The notes under the pieces were generated by a model. That model did not search any database. It was not told the origin of the DNA and saw nothing but the letters and a program-made list of their open reading frames with translations. This document shows, one piece after another, positions 61,926 through 64,000 of a DNA stretch of 64,000 bases (its first letter is position 1; every line of letters starts with the position of its first letter). Source of the DNA: Bactericera cockerelli (Eukaryota > Arthropoda > Insecta > Hemiptera > Triozidae); contig JAMCCL010000017.1 of NCBI GenBank assembly GCA_024516035.1, forward strand, positions 186,001-250,000, read 5' to 3'. Both the position numbers and the translations under genes were made by a program.

Positions 61926-62864
61926 TGTTAGCGGCAATGTTGATTCTCAGGCACAGTTGACTATGCCTAAAATGAGCAGGCAAAGTTGATTTGAAAAAAT
62001 ATAATCAGCTTTGCCTAGGCATAGTCAACTATACCTAACTCAAATCAGGCAAAGTTGATTATTTACAAAAGATAAGATCAGCTTTGCCTAGGCATAGTCA
62101 ACTATGCCTAACATTCTTCAGTCAAAGTTGATTATGATTATGCGCGCGCACCCTTTTATTTTGATTCGTTAGTTTTTAAATACTCATGCAGCAGTCTGTG
62201 TCATTTGTTTCTGTAAATCAGAGCTCTATTGAAGATTTTTTTTTATTAATTTAAATGTTTTTTTTTTTCATTTTTGGCTAAAGTAGTTTCATCATGTCCC
62301 AATCTAACGCAGACATTTTTCGCTTTGCAATTCAAAGTGTCATGGATCATTACCGTGCGGTAATAAATAGTGCGGCTGACAAATTTTAACCAAATAAATA
62401 ATAATTCACATTATTTTTCGATTATTCACTTTTGTATATTATTGTTATTATTTTGGTTCTAGGTAAATCAACTTTGACACATTAATTTGTAGACATAGTT
62501 AACTATGACTAGTCAATGTAGATTAAGATTATCATTTTTAATTTTAATAAGGGAAAAAAAATATCAATAATAAGAAGAAAAAATATGTAATTTATATTAT
62601 TGATGGATATACTGTGTCTGTTTACAACTCTCAATTATGAGAGCAGTCCTGTAAAATATATTTATTTTATTGTCTCTCTCAACTTTGCCTAACTTATGCC
62701 AGGCATAGTTGACTTTGCCTAGGCATAGTCAACTATGACTAGTCTTTGTTGAATAAAAAATGTGGTTTTTCATTTTTAATCAACTTTGCCTAAAACGAGC
62801 AGGCATAGCTCACTCTGCCTAGGCACAGTCAACTTTGCCTGAAGAATCAACATTGCCGCTAACA
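61926..62864. mobile_element. MITE-like element with palindromic GCCTAGGC repeats and TATC flanks
   Basis: Termini TGTTAGCGGCAATGTTGATT and the inverse, flanked by TATC at 61922-61925 and 62865-62868. The subterminal regions hold many copies of AGGCATAGTCAACTATGCCT-type palindromes. The homologous unfilled site is at 63570-63578. One tiny open frame lies inside. Confidence 0.85.
62294..62389 (+). CDS. Tiny open frame inside the MITE
   Basis: 31 codons, MSQSNADIFRFAIQSVMDHY and ending AADKF with a stop. No known domain. It could be the remnant of a first coding exon, or chance. Confidence 0.2.
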   Translation: MSQSNADIFRFAIQSVMDHYRAVINSAADKF

Positions 62865-63071
62865 TATCTATTACATATTATACTAAAATTTTAGTAAAAG
62901 TAAACATTATTATTTTGTGCTAGTACATACAGCTTTACTGAGAACTAAGGCTAATGTCGCGATGTCGCCACTAGTCGTTATCATAAAAATAACTACTCTC
63001 TTTTCCTCAGGAAGATATGAATTTTCTTTTATGCAATGTAAATTTACATTTTTTTTATTACTTCATTGTAG

Positions 63072-63197
63072 GTTCAGAGGATACTCGAACAACTTCTTCT
63101 GAAAGAAGCTATACTTTTTTGGATCCCCGATTCAAAAAATATGCCTCCAAGAACAGGGACGTGCTGAATGAGATTAAAGCTTCAATAATAGCAAAAG
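63072..63197 (+). pseudogene. hAT array: exon B, copy 3
   Basis: GSEDTRTTSSERSYTFLDPR, FKKYASKNRDVLNEIKASII, with proper acceptor and donor. Confidence 0.75.
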
Positions 63198-63300
63198 GTA
63201 AGTAAGTTAATTGATGCTTCCACCCAAAAGGGTTGGGTGGAAGAGATTGCCACAGGCAATAACTCCGCCCTTTAGGTAGGACATTATTATCGTTTTAACA

Positions 63301-63518
63301 AATTCAGACTTCACAAAACTGACGGAGTGTTGTGAGGTCATGGTAGTATTTGATCAGATGACGGTCGAGTTAAGTGCTCAAAAAGATGTGACCGTCTCCA
63401 AAATATATTACTTGACCCAAGCAATGATCCAACAGTGTGAGGTCTGGAGGAACAAGGTGTTCAGTTCCGATGACATCACGGAATTGACCTTTGTTCTCCA
63501 CTCTGAATGTCAGAACAG
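63301..63518 (+). pseudogene. hAT array: exon A, copy 3
   Basis: Begins inside exon C-A sequence (TNSDFTKLTECCEVMVVFDQ) directly after intron sequence ending ATTATTATCG, and ends at GTATGT. The junction lacks an acceptor, so it is a rearranged copy. Confidence 0.75.
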
Positions 63519-63778
63519 GTATGTACACCCTTTATTATTTTTAAATAATTAGTACTGACATATTTATATGTATCTATTACATATTATACTAAAATTTTAG
63601 TAAAAGTAAACATTATTATTTTGTGGTAGTACATACAGCTTTACTAAGAGCTAAGACTAATGTCGCGATGTCGCCACTAGTCGTAATCATAAAAAAACCT
63701 TCTCTATTTTCCTCAGGAAGATATGAATTTTCTTTTATGCAATGTAAATTTACATTTTTTTTTATTACTTCATTGTAG

Positions 63779-63904
63779 GTTCAGAGGATACTCGAACAAC
63801 TTCTTCTGAAAGAAGCTATACTTTTTTGGATCCCCGATTCAAAAAATATGCCTTCAAGAACAGGGACGTGCTGAAGGAGATTAAAGCTTCAATTATAGCA
63901 AAAG
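63779..63904 (+). pseudogene. hAT array: exon B, copy 4
   Basis: GSEDTRTTSSERSYTFLDPR, FKKYAFKNRDVLKEIKASII, flanked by TTGTAG and GTAAGT; continues into the same intron to the window edge. Confidence 0.75.
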
Positions 63905-64000
63905 GTAAGTAAGTTAATTGATGCTTCCACCCAAAAGGGTTGGGTGGAAGAGATTGCCAAAGGCAATAACCCCGCCCTTTAGGTAGGACATTATTGTCAT

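Overview
The window looks like accessory nuclear DNA from an arthropod, most likely an insect. A hemipteran would fit the element mix, but that is inference. It is AT-rich, shows GT-AG introns, and consists almost entirely of transposable elements nested in one another. No ordinary housekeeping gene is convincing. The two best non-repeat candidates are a spliced Myb/SANT-like gene (20739-22386, minus) and a lysine-rich coiled-coil protein (4589-5644, minus). Both belong to, or resemble, families that are often repetitive in animal genomes.

Layout. 1-4560: 5'-truncated LINE with poly-A tail, SINEs, a Helitron end, a 1.6 kb polypurine tract, and tandem units bounded by inverted repeats that form perfect palindromes. 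4589-7700: lysine-rich gene, a DIRS gag-like fragment, a poly-A retrocopy. 8061-15788: a pogo/Tigger-type transposase split by a nearly complete DIRS1-like tyrosine-recombinase retroelement (8191-14040, with inverted terminal repeats and an internal complementary region) and by an RTE fragment. 15790-24110: LINE ORF1, Ty3/gypsy pol and gag pieces, an inverted duplicated block, a LINE 3' end with a minisatellite, a MITE dimer and the Myb/SANT gene. 24114-33840: a (CA)n-bearing Helitron, Ty3/gypsy integrase, three fold-back elements of the CAGGGTG type, a 5S-rRNA-like SINE, tRNA-derived SINEs and a LINE RT. 34000-40650: a retroelement C-terminus, a LINE with restriction-like endonuclease, and an IS630/Tc1/mariner-like transposase cut by a Helitron that retains Pif1 helicase pieces. 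41724-45334: a hAT element with an 8-bp target duplication. 45676-51040: a gag-only LTR element with 400-bp LTRs, interrupted by a DNA transposon. 51844-53856: a copia element with in-frame internal deletions. 54060-55975: gag, Helitron and mariner-like fragments. 55979-64000: an array of reshuffled hAT transposase exons, interrupted by a nearly full-length LINE ORF2 (57797-60880) and a TATC-flanked MITE (61926-62864).

The coding pieces mostly serve element mobility and most are broken. The informative content is the nesting history. Several insertions can be dated relative to each other, and two have recognisable empty sites inside the same window.
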